A stretch of 51,098 nucleotides of DNA from Coriobacteriia bacterium. Its GTDB lineage: Bacteria; Actinomycetota; Coriobacteriia; Anaerosomatales; PALSA-660. Made by a program: the position numbers and the translations under genes. The notes under the pieces were generated by a model. The model made no database searches, was not told the origin of the DNA, and was given only the letters and a program-made list of their open reading frames with translations. Position 1 is the first letter of the stretch. Each line of letters starts with the position of its first letter. The stretch is from assembly GCA_025361505.1 (NCBI GenBank), contig JANYKZ010000061.1, positions 1 to 51,098 of the forward strand, in the 5' to 3' direction. This document shows positions 21,324 through 30,851 of the stretch, piece after piece.

Positions 21324-22237
21324 GCGTCGAGGACGCGCTCCGGCGTCTGACGGCCGAGCTTGCGGGGGAGGTCCGCGCCCGCGAGCCGATGGCCAAGCAC
21401 ACGACCTATCGCGTGGGCGGGCCCGCGGCGATCTTCGCCGTCCTGGAGACGGTCCACGACGTCGTGACCGCCCTTCGGATCCTCGAGGAGGAGGAGGTCG
21501 AGTGGGCGGTGGTCGGAAAGGGCAGCAACCTGCTCGTCTCCGACGCGGGCTACGAGGGGGCCGTCCTCGTCCTGGGCCGTGAGTTCAAGCGGCACGCGAT
21601 CGAGGATGACACCCTTCGAGCGGGCGCCGCCTCGGTCCTCGCGCACATCGTTCAAGAGGCGTTCAATCTCGGCCTCTCCGGTCTGGAGTGGGCCGTGGGC
21701 ATCCCGGGTACCTTGGGAGGCGCCCTGGCGATGAACGCCGGGACCCCCGAGGGATGGATCGGTCAGATCGTCGACACGGCGACGCTGTTCGTGCCGGGGT
21801 TGGGACTCACACTCGTGCACGGCCGGGACGTCGTCTGGGACTACCGGCGCAGCGGGCTGGCCGGCCGCGGTATCATCCTCGAGACAACCCTGAGGGTGAG
21901 CGAGGGTGAGCCGGTGCGCATCCGGGCCGAGATGGAGCGCAACCTGAAACGGCGCAAGGAGAGTCAGCCGATGGGGCTGCCGTGTGCGGGCAGCGTCTTC
22001 GTGAACCCCCCGGGCGACTCCGCCGGCCGCCTGATCGAGGCGGCGGGGCTGAAGGGGCTGCGACTCGGCGGCGCGTGCGTATCGCAGGTGCACGCCAACT
22101 TCATCGTCAACGAAGGCGGAGCGACCGCGGCGGACGTAGTCGGGTTGATCCGCACGGTACGGATGAGCGTGAAGGACGGGTGCGGTGTCGACCTCCGACC
22201 GGAGATCAGATTCCTCGGGAGCTTCGAAGAAGCGTAG
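21320..22237 (+). CDS. murB: UDP-N-acetylenolpyruvoylglucosamine reductase MurB
   Basis: KHTTYRVGGPAAIF; GLEWAVGIPGTLGGALAMNAG; CAGSVFVNPPGDSAGRLIEAAGLKG. Confidence 0.95.
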   Translation: MSVEDALRRLTAELAGEVRAREPMAKHTTYRVGGPAAIFAVLETVHDVVTALRILEEEEVEWAVVGKGSNLLVSDAGYEGAVLVLGREFKRHAIEDDTLRAGAASVLAHIVQEAFNLGLSGLEWAVGIPGTLGGALAMNAGTPEGWIGQIVDTATLFVPGLGLTLVHGRDVVWDYRRSGLAGRGIILETTLRVSEGEPVRIRAEMERNLKRRKESQPMGLPCAGSVFVNPPGDSAGRLIEAAGLKGLRLGGACVSQVHANFIVNEGGATAADVVGLIRTVRMSVKDGCGVDLRPEIRFLGSFEEA

Positions 22238-23159
22238 GAACGTCTACATCTCGACGTCGCCGAAGAAGGAGAGCAAGGGCGCCGACGTGGCCGGGCGCAC
22301 GGCGCCGCCGCGCGTCGGACGTCCCGCGAAGCGAGCGGCGACGGCGGGCGCGGCGGGCGAGAGCCGGTCCGCGCCAAGTGCTCCGAGCGCGGCGCGGGTG
22401 CGCGCGGAGCAGCGCAAGACCCAGCGACAGACGAGGATGTCCGCGCAGATGCGCGCGCGCAGGCTGCGGACCGGCGCCGTGCTCGCGGCGGTCGTGCTGG
22501 CGCTCGTGGGCTGTGTCGCGATCTACAACTCGCCGTTGTTCACCATACGCACCATCGAGGTCGTCGGAGCGCAGCATGTGCCCGCCGCGCAGGTGCGAGC
22601 GCTCGCGGCCGTCCCTCCTGATGCGACGCTGATCAGGTTCCCCGCCGATGCGGTCGCGCAGCGCGTCGGAGCGGACCCCTGGATCGCGTCGGTGACGGTA
22701 TCGCGTGTGTTCCCCTCCGGGATGCGCATCCGCGTGGTGGAACGCGTCCCCGTCGCGATCGTGGACGCCGGCCCGTCGATGTGGCTGATCGACGCGAGCG
22801 GGAGCGTGATCGCCACCCCCTCGGCCGACGCGAGCGGGACGCTGCCGGTGATCACGGACGTGCCCGGGCTCGACCTGAAGCCCGGCCGGCGTACGGTCTC
22901 CGAGCCGCTGCTGAACGCGATCGGGGTGTTGACGGGCATCAGCCCCGCTCTCGCCGCCACCGTGCGCTCCGTTTCGGCGCCGACCATCGACGGTACGGCG
23001 CTGACGACAGCGGACCACGTGGAGATCGTGGTGGGAGAGGCCGTCGACCTCACGACGAAGGACGCGCTCGCCCAGCGCATCCTGCGGGAGCATCCGGGCA
23101 AGGTCGTTTCCATCGACGTGCGGATACCCGACCGATCCACGTGGCGAGGACTGAAGTAG
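22185..23159 (+). CDS. ftsQ: FtsQ/DivIB-type division protein (POTRA)
   Basis: Basic Ala-rich N-terminus, TM, then FTIRTIEVVGAQHVPAAQVRALAAVPPDATLIRF...WIASVTVSRVFPSGMRIRVVERVPVA; the start may be downstream of 22185. Confidence 0.88.
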   Translation: MSTSDRRSDSSGASKKRRNVYISTSPKKESKGADVAGRTAPPRVGRPAKRAATAGAAGESRSAPSAPSAARVRAEQRKTQRQTRMSAQMRARRLRTGAVLAAVVLALVGCVAIYNSPLFTIRTIEVVGAQHVPAAQVRALAAVPPDATLIRFPADAVAQRVGADPWIASVTVSRVFPSGMRIRVVERVPVAIVDAGPSMWLIDASGSVIATPSADASGTLPVITDVPGLDLKPGRRTVSEPLLNAIGVLTGISPALAATVRSVSAPTIDGTALTTADHVEIVVGEAVDLTTKDALAQRILREHPGKVVSIDVRIPDRSTWRGLK

Positions 23160-23169
23160 GGGGCAGCTC

Positions 23170-24153
23170 ATGATCGCGACCGGGACCTTTCGGCGCATCG
23201 TGCGTCGCGCGGCGGTGTGGACGCTGGTCGCGGTCCTCGCCGGCTTGGTGCCGGCCAACGCCCTGACGATCTCGGTGTCCCGCGACGTCACCGGCCCGTT
23301 CGACGTGCTCGTCACGCTGGCGTCCGGCGACCCGACCGGGACCGTCTCACTGTGGGACGGAGACGTTCGCCTCGGGGAGCTGCGGCCGGCCGCAGGAGCC
23401 GCGGTGTTCGCCGGCGTCTCGCTGTCGCCGGGTGCCCACGAGTTGCGGGCCGCGGCACGGGCGGACGGGGCGGCGACCTCGACCGCACGGGCCGCTGTCT
23501 ACTCCTGGTCCGCTCCCGGTCCTCCGTCGTGGAACGCACCCGGCTCCGGGCCTGTCATCAGCCCGTGCGCGGTCACGGTCCGAGCCGGGTCCTCCGCCGC
23601 GACGATGACCCTGAGCGTGGACGGCAGGATCGTGGGCACCGTCGCGTGCCACCCCGGAGACATTGTCACGTTCCCTCGGGTGACCCTCGGCACGCGTCTC
23701 GCGATGCTGACCTTGCGGGAGCAGAGCCTGACCGGCGAGACGGCGAGCTACACGCACCGGGTGACCCGTTACCAGTTCCCCTATGCGACCTGCATCGTGA
23801 TCGACAAGAGCGAATACCGTCTGTACTGGGTGAAGAACCAGCAACTGATCAAGAAGTACCCGGTCGCTCACGGGCGCCACAACTGGACGCCCGTGGGAGT
23901 CTGGAGAGTGCTCGCCAAGTACAAGACAGACTCGAGGGGCGTGTACGGTCCGCGCAAGATGCGCCTGTTCCGCAGGGTCGGATCGCCCGGGCGCTATCGC
24001 TACGTGTTCACGGCCTATGGCATCCACGGCACCGACCAGCCTTGGGTCATCGGAACGCAGGCCAGTCACGGGTGCATCCGAATGTACAACCGGGACGTGC
24101 TCGAACTCTGGCCGCAGGTGCCGCTCGGAACGTACGTGGTGACCAGGTCGTAG
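23170..24153 (+). CDS. L,D-transpeptidase (YkuD domain) with N-terminal Ig-like segment
   Basis: CIVIDKSEYRLYWVKNQQLIKKYPVAHGRHNWTPVGVWRV...YGIHGTDQPWVIGTQASHGCIRMYNRDVLELWPQVPLGTYVVT (HGT...SHGCIRM catalytic motif). Confidence 0.9.
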   Translation: MIATGTFRRIVRRAAVWTLVAVLAGLVPANALTISVSRDVTGPFDVLVTLASGDPTGTVSLWDGDVRLGELRPAAGAAVFAGVSLSPGAHELRAAARADGAATSTARAAVYSWSAPGPPSWNAPGSGPVISPCAVTVRAGSSAATMTLSVDGRIVGTVACHPGDIVTFPRVTLGTRLAMLTLREQSLTGETASYTHRVTRYQFPYATCIVIDKSEYRLYWVKNQQLIKKYPVAHGRHNWTPVGVWRVLAKYKTDSRGVYGPRKMRLFRRVGSPGRYRYVFTAYGIHGTDQPWVIGTQASHGCIRMYNRDVLELWPQVPLGTYVVTRS

Positions 24154-24198
24154 GGGGTCGCGAGCCGGTCAGCCGGTCCAGCCCGATCGGGCGTCCAG

Positions 24199-24233
24199 AA
24201 GACCCCTTCGCAGATTCGTTGCGCGGGGGTCTT
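24199..24233 (+). terminator. Terminator-like hairpin (AAGACCCC...GGGGTCTT) upstream of ftsZ
   Basis: 8-bp inverted repeat followed by GCATT, in the LDT-ftsZ gap. Confidence 0.6.
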
Positions 24234-24348
24234 GCATTCACCATAACCTTTATGCAAAGATTGAGCGTTGCACGCAATGTATGACCCTAAACTGGACCCT
24301 TAGACTTCGGTCGACAGACGACCTGGCCCGAGGGGGAGGAGGCTTCAG

Positions 24349-25431
24349 ATGCTCGAGACCGGTGCCAACTATCTCGCGGTGATCAAGGTCGTCGGTGTGG
24401 GCGGTGGCGGCTCGAACGCTGTCAATCGCATGGTCGAGGCCGGGGTCAAGGGCGTGGAGTTCATCGCGGTGAACACGGACGCCCAGGCGCTCCTCATGTC
24501 CGACGCGGACTACAAGGTCCACATCGGGGTCGGGCTCACCAAGGGCCTTGGCGCCGGCGCGGACCCGGACGTCGGCCTGCAGGCGGCCGAGGAGTCGCGT
24601 GCGGAGATCAAGGAGGCGCTCCAGGGCGCCGACATGGTCTTCATCACGGCCGGCGAGGGCGGCGGCACGGGTACGGGCGCCGCGCCCGTCATCGCGCAGA
24701 TCGCCAAGGACGAGATCGGCGCGCTCACGGTGGGGTGCGTCACTCGCCCGTTCAAGTTCGAGGGCCGCAAGCGCGCGGAGGTCGCGGACGAGGGCATCAA
24801 GCGGATGCGCGAGCACGTCGACACGCTCATCGTCATCCCGAACGACCGTCTGCTCCAGGTCGCCGAGAAGAAGACCTCGATCCTGGACGCGTTCCGCATC
24901 GCCGACGACGTGCTGCGTCAGGGCACCCAGGGCATCACGGACCTCATCACCGTCCCGGGCCTGATCAACCTCGACTTCGCCGACGTGCGCACGATCATGC
25001 AGGACGCGGGCTCCGCGCTCATGGGCATCGGCCTGGCGACCGGCGACAACCGCGCTCACGAGGCCGCCAAGGCCGCGATCTCCAGCCCGCTGCTCGAGTC
25101 CTCGATCGAGGGCGCACAGGGCGTACTGCTCTCCATCGCCGGCGGAAGCGACCTCGGACTGCTCGAGGTCAACGAGGCCGCCGAGGTCGTCCAGGCCGCA
25201 GCACATCCAGACGCCAACATCATCTTCGGCGCCGTCATCGACGACTCGATGATGGACTCGATCCGCGTCACGGTCATCGCGACCGGCTTCGAAGGCCGTC
25301 GCAAGCAGGGCGCTCTCGCGTTGGACGCCGAGGGCGAGGACGTGCTGCCGAGTGCCGCGTCGGTTCCTTCCTTCGAGCCCATCAACGACGACGATGACGG
25401 GATCCCGGTCTTCCTTCGTCGCAGGAGCTAG
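24349..25431 (+). CDS. ftsZ: Cell division protein FtsZ
   Basis: [43 protein letters not shown]-terminal peptide [14 protein letters not shown]. Confidence 0.98.
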   Translation: MLETGANYLAVIKVVGVGGGGSNAVNRMVEAGVKGVEFIAVNTDAQALLMSDADYKVHIGVGLTKGLGAGADPDVGLQAAEESRAEIKEALQGADMVFITAGEGGGTGTGAAPVIAQIAKDEIGALTVGCVTRPFKFEGRKRAEVADEGIKRMREHVDTLIVIPNDRLLQVAEKKTSILDAFRIADDVLRQGTQGITDLITVPGLINLDFADVRTIMQDAGSALMGIGLATGDNRAHEAAKAAISSPLLESSIEGAQGVLLSIAGGSDLGLLEVNEAAEVVQAAAHPDANIIFGAVIDDSMMDSIRVTVIATGFEGRRKQGALALDAEGEDVLPSAASVPSFEPINDDDDGIPVFLRRRS

Positions 25432-25507
25432 CGCGACGGTCCTGCGCCACGCGGCGTGGGGCCTGATGAGACGGACGTCCGCCCGGCCGATACCGGGCGA
25501 CGAATAC

Positions 25508-25549
25508 GCGGCGGGGTGACGAGGCGCAGGGACCTCGTCTCCCCGCCGC
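25508..25549 (+). terminator. Long hairpin after ftsZ (GCGGCGGGG-T-GACGAGG...CCTCGTC-T-CCCCGCCGC)
   Basis: 16 paired bases interrupted by one T.T mismatch, 8-nt loop; no T-tract. Confidence 0.65.
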
Positions 25550-25634
25550 GGTCGTTCGGCGGGCTATCATCACCGCATCGGTGACGCTCGGCGGGAGGCC
25601 TTGGTCGGGCGGATGCGGAAGGGGAGCGACGCGC

Positions 25635-26459
25635 ATGATCGGACTCGTCCGACAGCAGATCGGTGATGTCGGCGTGCACGTCGACCCGTGGCTGCGCGAA
25701 GAGTACGGGGTGGTCGTGGCATTCTCGGAGCGTGGCGGGGGGCGCAGTGCCGCGCCGTTCGACTCCCTCGACCTTGCCGCCCATGTCGGCGACGACCCTC
25801 TCTGCGTCGACGACAACCGCATGGTGCTCATGACGGCGCTGGGACTCGGCCGGCTGCGGGACAGGCTGACCGTGCCCGAGCAGGTCCACGGGACGGTCGT
25901 ACGCGAGGTCGCCGGCGCCATGGCGGGTCTGGGAGCGTTCGCCCGACCGGGTCGTCCTCCGGCGGTGCCCGGCACCGACGCGCTGTTCACGACGGATGCG
26001 GAGACACCGATCCTGCTGTGCTTCGCCGACTGCGTCCCCATCGTCCTGGTCGCGACCGGCCCCCGGCGGGCAGTCGCGGTGGTGCACGCCGGGTGGCGTG
26101 GAGCCCTCGGCCGGATCGTGGAGGAGGCTGCCCGCAAGCTGGCCGCGACGGCCGGCTGCGAGCCGTCCGATCTGTTCGCGTACGTGGGTCCCCACATCGG
26201 CGCGTGCCACTACGAGGTCGACGAAACGCTTCTGTCGCAATTCGTTCACTCCTTTGGTACCATTGCCGCGGCCCAGGGCCGTTTGGACCTGGGCGCCGTC
26301 GTGTCAGAGAGCCTGAATGGGGTAGGAGTGCCGTTCTCGTCTCGGGTCCGCAGCGGTCTCTGCACCGCTGAGCGGACCGACGCGTTCTACTCGCATCGCG
26401 CCGAAGGCCCCACCGGGCGCCACGGCGCATTCGCGTGCATCCTCGAGGATCTCCGGTGA
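25635..26459 (+). CDS. pgeF: Peptidoglycan editing factor PgeF (YlmD/YfiH, multicopper polyphenol oxidase-like)
   Basis: EQVHGTVVREV, FTTDAETPILLCFADCVPIVLV, VVHAGWRGALGRIVEEA, VGPHIGACHYEVDE. Confidence 0.93.
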   Translation: MIGLVRQQIGDVGVHVDPWLREEYGVVVAFSERGGGRSAAPFDSLDLAAHVGDDPLCVDDNRMVLMTALGLGRLRDRLTVPEQVHGTVVREVAGAMAGLGAFARPGRPPAVPGTDALFTTDAETPILLCFADCVPIVLVATGPRRAVAVVHAGWRGALGRIVEEAARKLAATAGCEPSDLFAYVGPHIGACHYEVDETLLSQFVHSFGTIAAAQGRLDLGAVVSESLNGVGVPFSSRVRSGLCTAERTDAFYSHRAEGPTGRHGAFACILEDLR

Positions 26460-27283
26460 ACCTGCGGCGTGCTGTGGCGCTCCTTGCGCTGTCGCTCGTG
26501 CTCGTCGTGTCCGGTTGCGCCCGGTCGGTCGGAGTCTCGCTGACCACTCTGACCGTCACGGGGTCGACGACCGTGCTGCCCATCGCCGAAGTCGCGGCGA
26601 CCGAGTTCGAGGCCGCCAACCCGGGCAAGCGCGTGCTCGTGTCCGGCATCGGTTCCTCGGCCGGCATCGAGGCCGTCACCAAAGGGACCTGCGACATAGG
26701 GACCTCCTCGCGCGACCTCAAGCCCGAGGAGAAGAGTCTCGGGCTGGTCGACATCAAGATCGCCCTCGATGCCATCGCGGTGATCGTCAACCCGTCGAAC
26801 CCGGTCAGCGGGCTGACCAAGGCGCAGGTCTCCGATATCTTCCAAGGCAAGATCACGAACTGGAAGGGCGTCGGCGGCCCCGACCTCCCGATAGGTCTCG
26901 TCAACCGTGATGAGGCCTCGGGAACGCGTGAGGCTTTCTCGAAGTTCGTTCTCGGCACCGCCGACTTCGACCCCACTGCGGCCGTTCTCCCGGGCACCGG
27001 TCAGGTCCGCTCGGTGGTGGCCCAGGCGTCCGGCGCGATCGGCTACATCTCCCTGGGCTTCGTCGACCCGTCGGTGAAGGCTCTGGCAGTCGACGGCATC
27101 CCGGCCAACGAGACGACGGTCGGGAACGGGACCTATCCCTTGTCGCGCTACCTGCACTTCCTGACCAAGGGGCAGCCGTCGGGCTTGGCCAAGGCCTACA
27201 TCGACTTCGTGCTCTCACCGAAGATCCAGGAGTCCGTCGTGCGCGACGCCGGCTTCCTTCCCGTCGCGGAAGGGGGCAAGTAG
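26456..27283 (+). CDS. pstS: Phosphate ABC transporter substrate-binding lipoprotein PstS
   Basis: Lipobox LVVSGC; TVTGSTTVLPIAEVAA; GIGSSAGIEAVTKGTCDIGTSSRDL; VNRDEASGTREAF; GTGA overlap with pgeF. Confidence 0.93.
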   Translation: MNLRRAVALLALSLVLVVSGCARSVGVSLTTLTVTGSTTVLPIAEVAATEFEAANPGKRVLVSGIGSSAGIEAVTKGTCDIGTSSRDLKPEEKSLGLVDIKIALDAIAVIVNPSNPVSGLTKAQVSDIFQGKITNWKGVGGPDLPIGLVNRDEASGTREAFSKFVLGTADFDPTAAVLPGTGQVRSVVAQASGAIGYISLGFVDPSVKALAVDGIPANETTVGNGTYPLSRYLHFLTKGQPSGLAKAYIDFVLSPKIQESVVRDAGFLPVAEGGK

Positions 27284-28261
27284 ATGTCGGATTCCCGCGA
27301 CCCGCGGACCGGCGAGCCGATCCCCGAGATGTGCGCCGATCCGAAGAGCGCCGAGAACTCCCCACGTCCTCCTGCGCGACAGGCGCTCATGACGATCTCG
27401 AAGGCGACCTACTTCAAAGAGGCTGCCCTCAAGAACCTGTTCCTCGTCTGCGCCTGCGTGGCCGTCGCGGGTGTGGCCCTCATCTTCCTGTTCGTCGGGC
27501 TCGAGGGGTGGCCGATCTTCGCGAAGGTCGGCGTCTTCAACTTCCTCGGTGGCCTCAAGTGGTACCCGACCAAGCAGTTCTTCGGGATCCTCACGCTCAT
27601 CGTCAACTCGATGCTCGCCATGATCGGCGCCCTGGCCATCGGAGGCCCTCTGGCGGTCGGGACGGCGGTGTTCCTCTCGGAGGTGGCGAGCCCGCGCATG
27701 CGCGAGATCGTCCGCCCGGCTGTCGAGCTCCTCGCCGGCATCCCCTCCGTGGTCTACGGCTTCTTCGGCCTGGTCATGCTGCGTCCGATCGTCGCGCACG
27801 TCTTCGGAGGCCTCGGTTTCGGCCTGTTCACGGTGTGGTTGATCCTTGCGGTCATGATCGTTCCGACGATAGCCACGCTGACCGAGGACGCGCTGCGGTC
27901 GGTCCCCGACGGGATCCGCGAAGCGTCGTATGCGATGGGAGCCACCAAGTGGCAGACCATCTGGCGGGTGCTGCTGCCCGCTGCGAAGATCGGCATCATC
28001 GATGCGATCATCCTCGGCATGGGCCGCGCTATCGGCGAGACCATGGCGGTCGTCATGGTCGCGGGCAACGCACGCGTCATCCCCGACGGCATCTTCAAGC
28101 CGTTCCTCACGTTGACCACGGTCATCGTCCTGGACATGCCCTACGCTGCGGGGGATCACCGCACCGCGCTCTTCGGAGTGGCGATCGTCCTGTTCATCAT
28201 CTCGATGCTGTTCGTTGCGGCGATCCGGGTCATCTCGAGGTTCGGCAAGGAGATGAGCTGA
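27284..28261 (+). CDS. pstC: Phosphate ABC transporter permease PstC
   Basis: GGPLAVGTAVFLSEVASPRMREIVRPAVELLAGIPSVVYGFFG; ATKWQTIWRVLLPAAKIGIIDAIILGMGRAIGETMAV. Confidence 0.94.
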   Translation: MSDSRDPRTGEPIPEMCADPKSAENSPRPPARQALMTISKATYFKEAALKNLFLVCACVAVAGVALIFLFVGLEGWPIFAKVGVFNFLGGLKWYPTKQFFGILTLIVNSMLAMIGALAIGGPLAVGTAVFLSEVASPRMREIVRPAVELLAGIPSVVYGFFGLVMLRPIVAHVFGGLGFGLFTVWLILAVMIVPTIATLTEDALRSVPDGIREASYAMGATKWQTIWRVLLPAAKIGIIDAIILGMGRAIGETMAVVMVAGNARVIPDGIFKPFLTLTTVIVLDMPYAAGDHRTALFGVAIVLFIISMLFVAAIRVISRFGKEMS

Positions 28262-28262
28262 C

Positions 28263-29111
28263 GTGCAGTCCCGAGAGCGCATGAACAAGCGCGCCACCAA
28301 CGCGGTGGCGCTCACCGTCATCTGGATGGCTGCGATCGCGACGGTGGCCGCACTGGGGACGATCCTCGTCTATGTCTTCGTCAACGGCATCGGCCAGATC
28401 ACCCCGTCGTTCATCTTCACGTGGCCGCACGGCGTCAATATGGAGGGCGGGATCTGGCCGACCATCCAGGCGACCGTCTACGTGACCGGGCTCTCGATGC
28501 TGATCACGACGCCCATCGCGGTACTCGCGGCCGTCTACCTGGCGGAGTACGCCGTGCAGGGCCGGCTGGTCTCCACGATCCGGTTCGCCGCGGACTCGCT
28601 CGCAAGCGTGCCGTCCATCGTGATGGGTCTCTTCGGACTCGCCGCCTTCGTCGAGGGCATGGGGATGCGCCTGTCGGTCCTCGCCGCCGCGCTCGCGCTG
28701 TCCTTCCTGTTGCTCCCGATCATCGTGCGCACCACTGAAGAGGCCATCCGCGCCGTTCCCAAGTACATCCGTTGGGGCTCGTACGGACTGGGGGCCTCCA
28801 AGTGGCAGACGGTGTCCCGGATCGTGCTGCCGTCCGCCATGCCACGCATCACCACCGGCGTCATCCTTGCGGCGGGGCGCGCGATGGGCGAGACCGCGGT
28901 CGTCATCTACACGATGGGCACCATGATCAACGGACCCGTGTCGCCGCTCGATCCCGGCCGTACCATGCCCGTCCACCTCATGCTCATGGCCCAGGAGGGG
29001 ATCAACATGCCCGGGGCGTACGGCACCGCGCTGTTGCTCGTGCTCCTGGTCCTCGGATTCAACCTCACCGCCCGATACATCGGACGCAGGAACAGGAGGA
29101 TGCAGGGATGA
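28263..29111 (+). CDS. pstA: Phosphate ABC transporter permease PstA
   Basis: [54 protein letters not shown]. Confidence 0.94.
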   Translation: MQSRERMNKRATNAVALTVIWMAAIATVAALGTILVYVFVNGIGQITPSFIFTWPHGVNMEGGIWPTIQATVYVTGLSMLITTPIAVLAAVYLAEYAVQGRLVSTIRFAADSLASVPSIVMGLFGLAAFVEGMGMRLSVLAAALALSFLLLPIIVRTTEEAIRAVPKYIRWGSYGLGASKWQTVSRIVLPSAMPRITTGVILAAGRAMGETAVVIYTMGTMINGPVSPLDPGRTMPVHLMLMAQEGINMPGAYGTALLLVLLVLGFNLTARYIGRRNRRMQG

Positions 29112-29938
29112 GCGACAAGCTCCCCTCGCATGTGGTGACCCCGGGCGCCGGCCCGGCGTACGACCATGGCGACAAGTTCAAGGTGGAGAAGCTGGACTTC
29201 TTCTACGGGGGCTTCAACGCGCTGACGGACATCTCCGTCAGCATCAAGAGGCACGCCGTCACGGCCTTCATCGGCCCGTCCGGATGCGGCAAGTCCACCT
29301 TCCTCCGCTGCCTGAACCGCATGAACGATCTCATCCCGGGCACGCGGGTCGAGGGCAGGATCACGCTCGACGACCATGACGTCTACGGCTCCGGCGTCGA
29401 CCCGGTGGACCTGCGCCGCCGCGTCGGGATGATCTTCCAGCAGCCGAACCCGTTCCCCATGTCGATCTACGACAACGTCGCCTACGGTCCCAAGCTGCAC
29501 GGCGTGCGCAAGAAGAGCGAGCTCGACGCGATCGTCGAGGAGTCGCTCAAGCGCGCGAACGTGTGGAAGGAGGTCAAGGACATCCTGAGCAGGGGAGGCC
29601 TGACGCTCTCGGGAGGCCAGCAGCAGCGCCTGTGCATCGCACGCGTACTGGCGGTCGAGCCGGAGGTGCTGCTCATGGACGAGCCGTGCTCGGCCATCGA
29701 TCCCACCTCGGTCCAGAAGATCGAAGACTTGATGGCCGAGCTCAAGGATCGCATCACCATCGTGATCGTCACGCACAACATGCAGCAGGCGGCACGTGTC
29801 TCGGACTACACGGCCTTCTTCTTGCAGGAGGTCGCGGGCGAGCCCGCGCACCTGGTCGAATACGACCGCACCGCGTCGCTCTTCACGACCCCGAAGGACC
29901 GCAGGACCGAGGACTACATCACCGGACGGTTCGGATAG
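29108..29938 (+). CDS. pstB: Phosphate ABC transporter ATP-binding protein PstB
   Basis: [10 protein letters not shown]...[67 protein letters not shown]. Confidence 0.97.
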   Translation: MSDKLPSHVVTPGAGPAYDHGDKFKVEKLDFFYGGFNALTDISVSIKRHAVTAFIGPSGCGKSTFLRCLNRMNDLIPGTRVEGRITLDDHDVYGSGVDPVDLRRRVGMIFQQPNPFPMSIYDNVAYGPKLHGVRKKSELDAIVEESLKRANVWKEVKDILSRGGLTLSGGQQQRLCIARVLAVEPEVLLMDEPCSAIDPTSVQKIEDLMAELKDRITIVIVTHNMQQAARVSDYTAFFLQEVAGEPAHLVEYDRTASLFTTPKDRRTEDYITGRFG

Positions 29939-30014
29939 GCGACGCGAACCGGACACGCCGACGGCACGCCCGGCCGACTCCCGCCGTCAGTCTAGGGTTC
30001 GACTGGACCTTGAT

Positions 30015-30057
30015 GTTCAGCGGTGTCACCGGAGGGTCACACGGAAGTCACATCCGT
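30015..30057 (+). promoter_or_regulatory. PHO-box-like array of direct repeats (GTCAC[C/A], 11-bp period) upstream of phoU
   Basis: GTTCAG 30015, GTCACC 30025, GTCACA 30036, GTCACA 30047; -10-like TACTAT at 30084-30089. Confidence 0.5.
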
Positions 30058-30181
30058 GAAACCGACGGAGCGGTGCTGTGGGGTACTATTGCAGCACCCA
30101 CGTCGCATCCGCGGCACGTGAGAGAAGACACCGGGCACACGGCGCCCGTGGACGAGCGTACGAAGAAAGGGCGTGAGCGCC

Positions 30182-30847
30182 ATGCGCGAAGGCTTTCGGC
30201 AAGAACTGAAGGATCTGAAAGCCGAGGTGCTGGCCATCGGCCGTCTGTGCACGGAGCAGACGACGCTCAGCGTTCAGGCGTTGGTCGAGGGTGACGTCGA
30301 GCTCGCACAGCGGGTCATCGACGGTGACGATGCGATCGACCACCGCACCCTCGCGCTCGAGGAAGCGACCCTTGAGGTCATGGCGACTCAGTTCCCGGTC
30401 GCCCGCGACCTGCGGCTCCTGCACTCGCTGACCTACGTGGCCTGGCACATGGAGCGCATGGGCGATCTGGCTGTCAACATCGCGAAGGCCGCTCGCCGCA
30501 CCGCCGACCGCAAGGGCCCTCAGACGCTGTACGACCTGATCCAGGCGCAGGGCAACCTCGTGCACCGCGTCCTCGACGCCTGTATCGAGTCGCTGGACCA
30601 CAACGACCTCGAGCTGGCACTGAAGCTCCAGGAGCTGGACGAGCCGATCGACCACCTGTACAAGCAGTTCTTCCGCGAGCTGGCGCGCCTGCAGGACGAG
30701 GACGACATAGAGTGGGCGTCCAACATGGTCATGGCCGCCCGCTACCTCGAGCGCATCGCCGACAACGCCGTGGACATCGGAGAGCGGGTCCGCTACATGC
30801 TGACCGGCACCTTCGAGGCCATGCCCGAGTCGCCCATCGCCGAGTAG
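30182..30847 (+). CDS. phoU: Phosphate-signalling protein PhoU
   Basis: Two PhoU repeats; MREGFRQELKDLKAEVLAIGRLCTEQTTLSVQALVEGDVELAQRVIDGDDAIDHRTLALEE; follows pstB. Confidence 0.93.
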   Translation: MREGFRQELKDLKAEVLAIGRLCTEQTTLSVQALVEGDVELAQRVIDGDDAIDHRTLALEEATLEVMATQFPVARDLRLLHSLTYVAWHMERMGDLAVNIAKAARRTADRKGPQTLYDLIQAQGNLVHRVLDACIESLDHNDLELALKLQELDEPIDHLYKQFFRELARLQDEDDIEWASNMVMAARYLERIADNAVDIGERVRYMLTGTFEAMPESPIAE

Positions 30848-30851
30848 CGCG

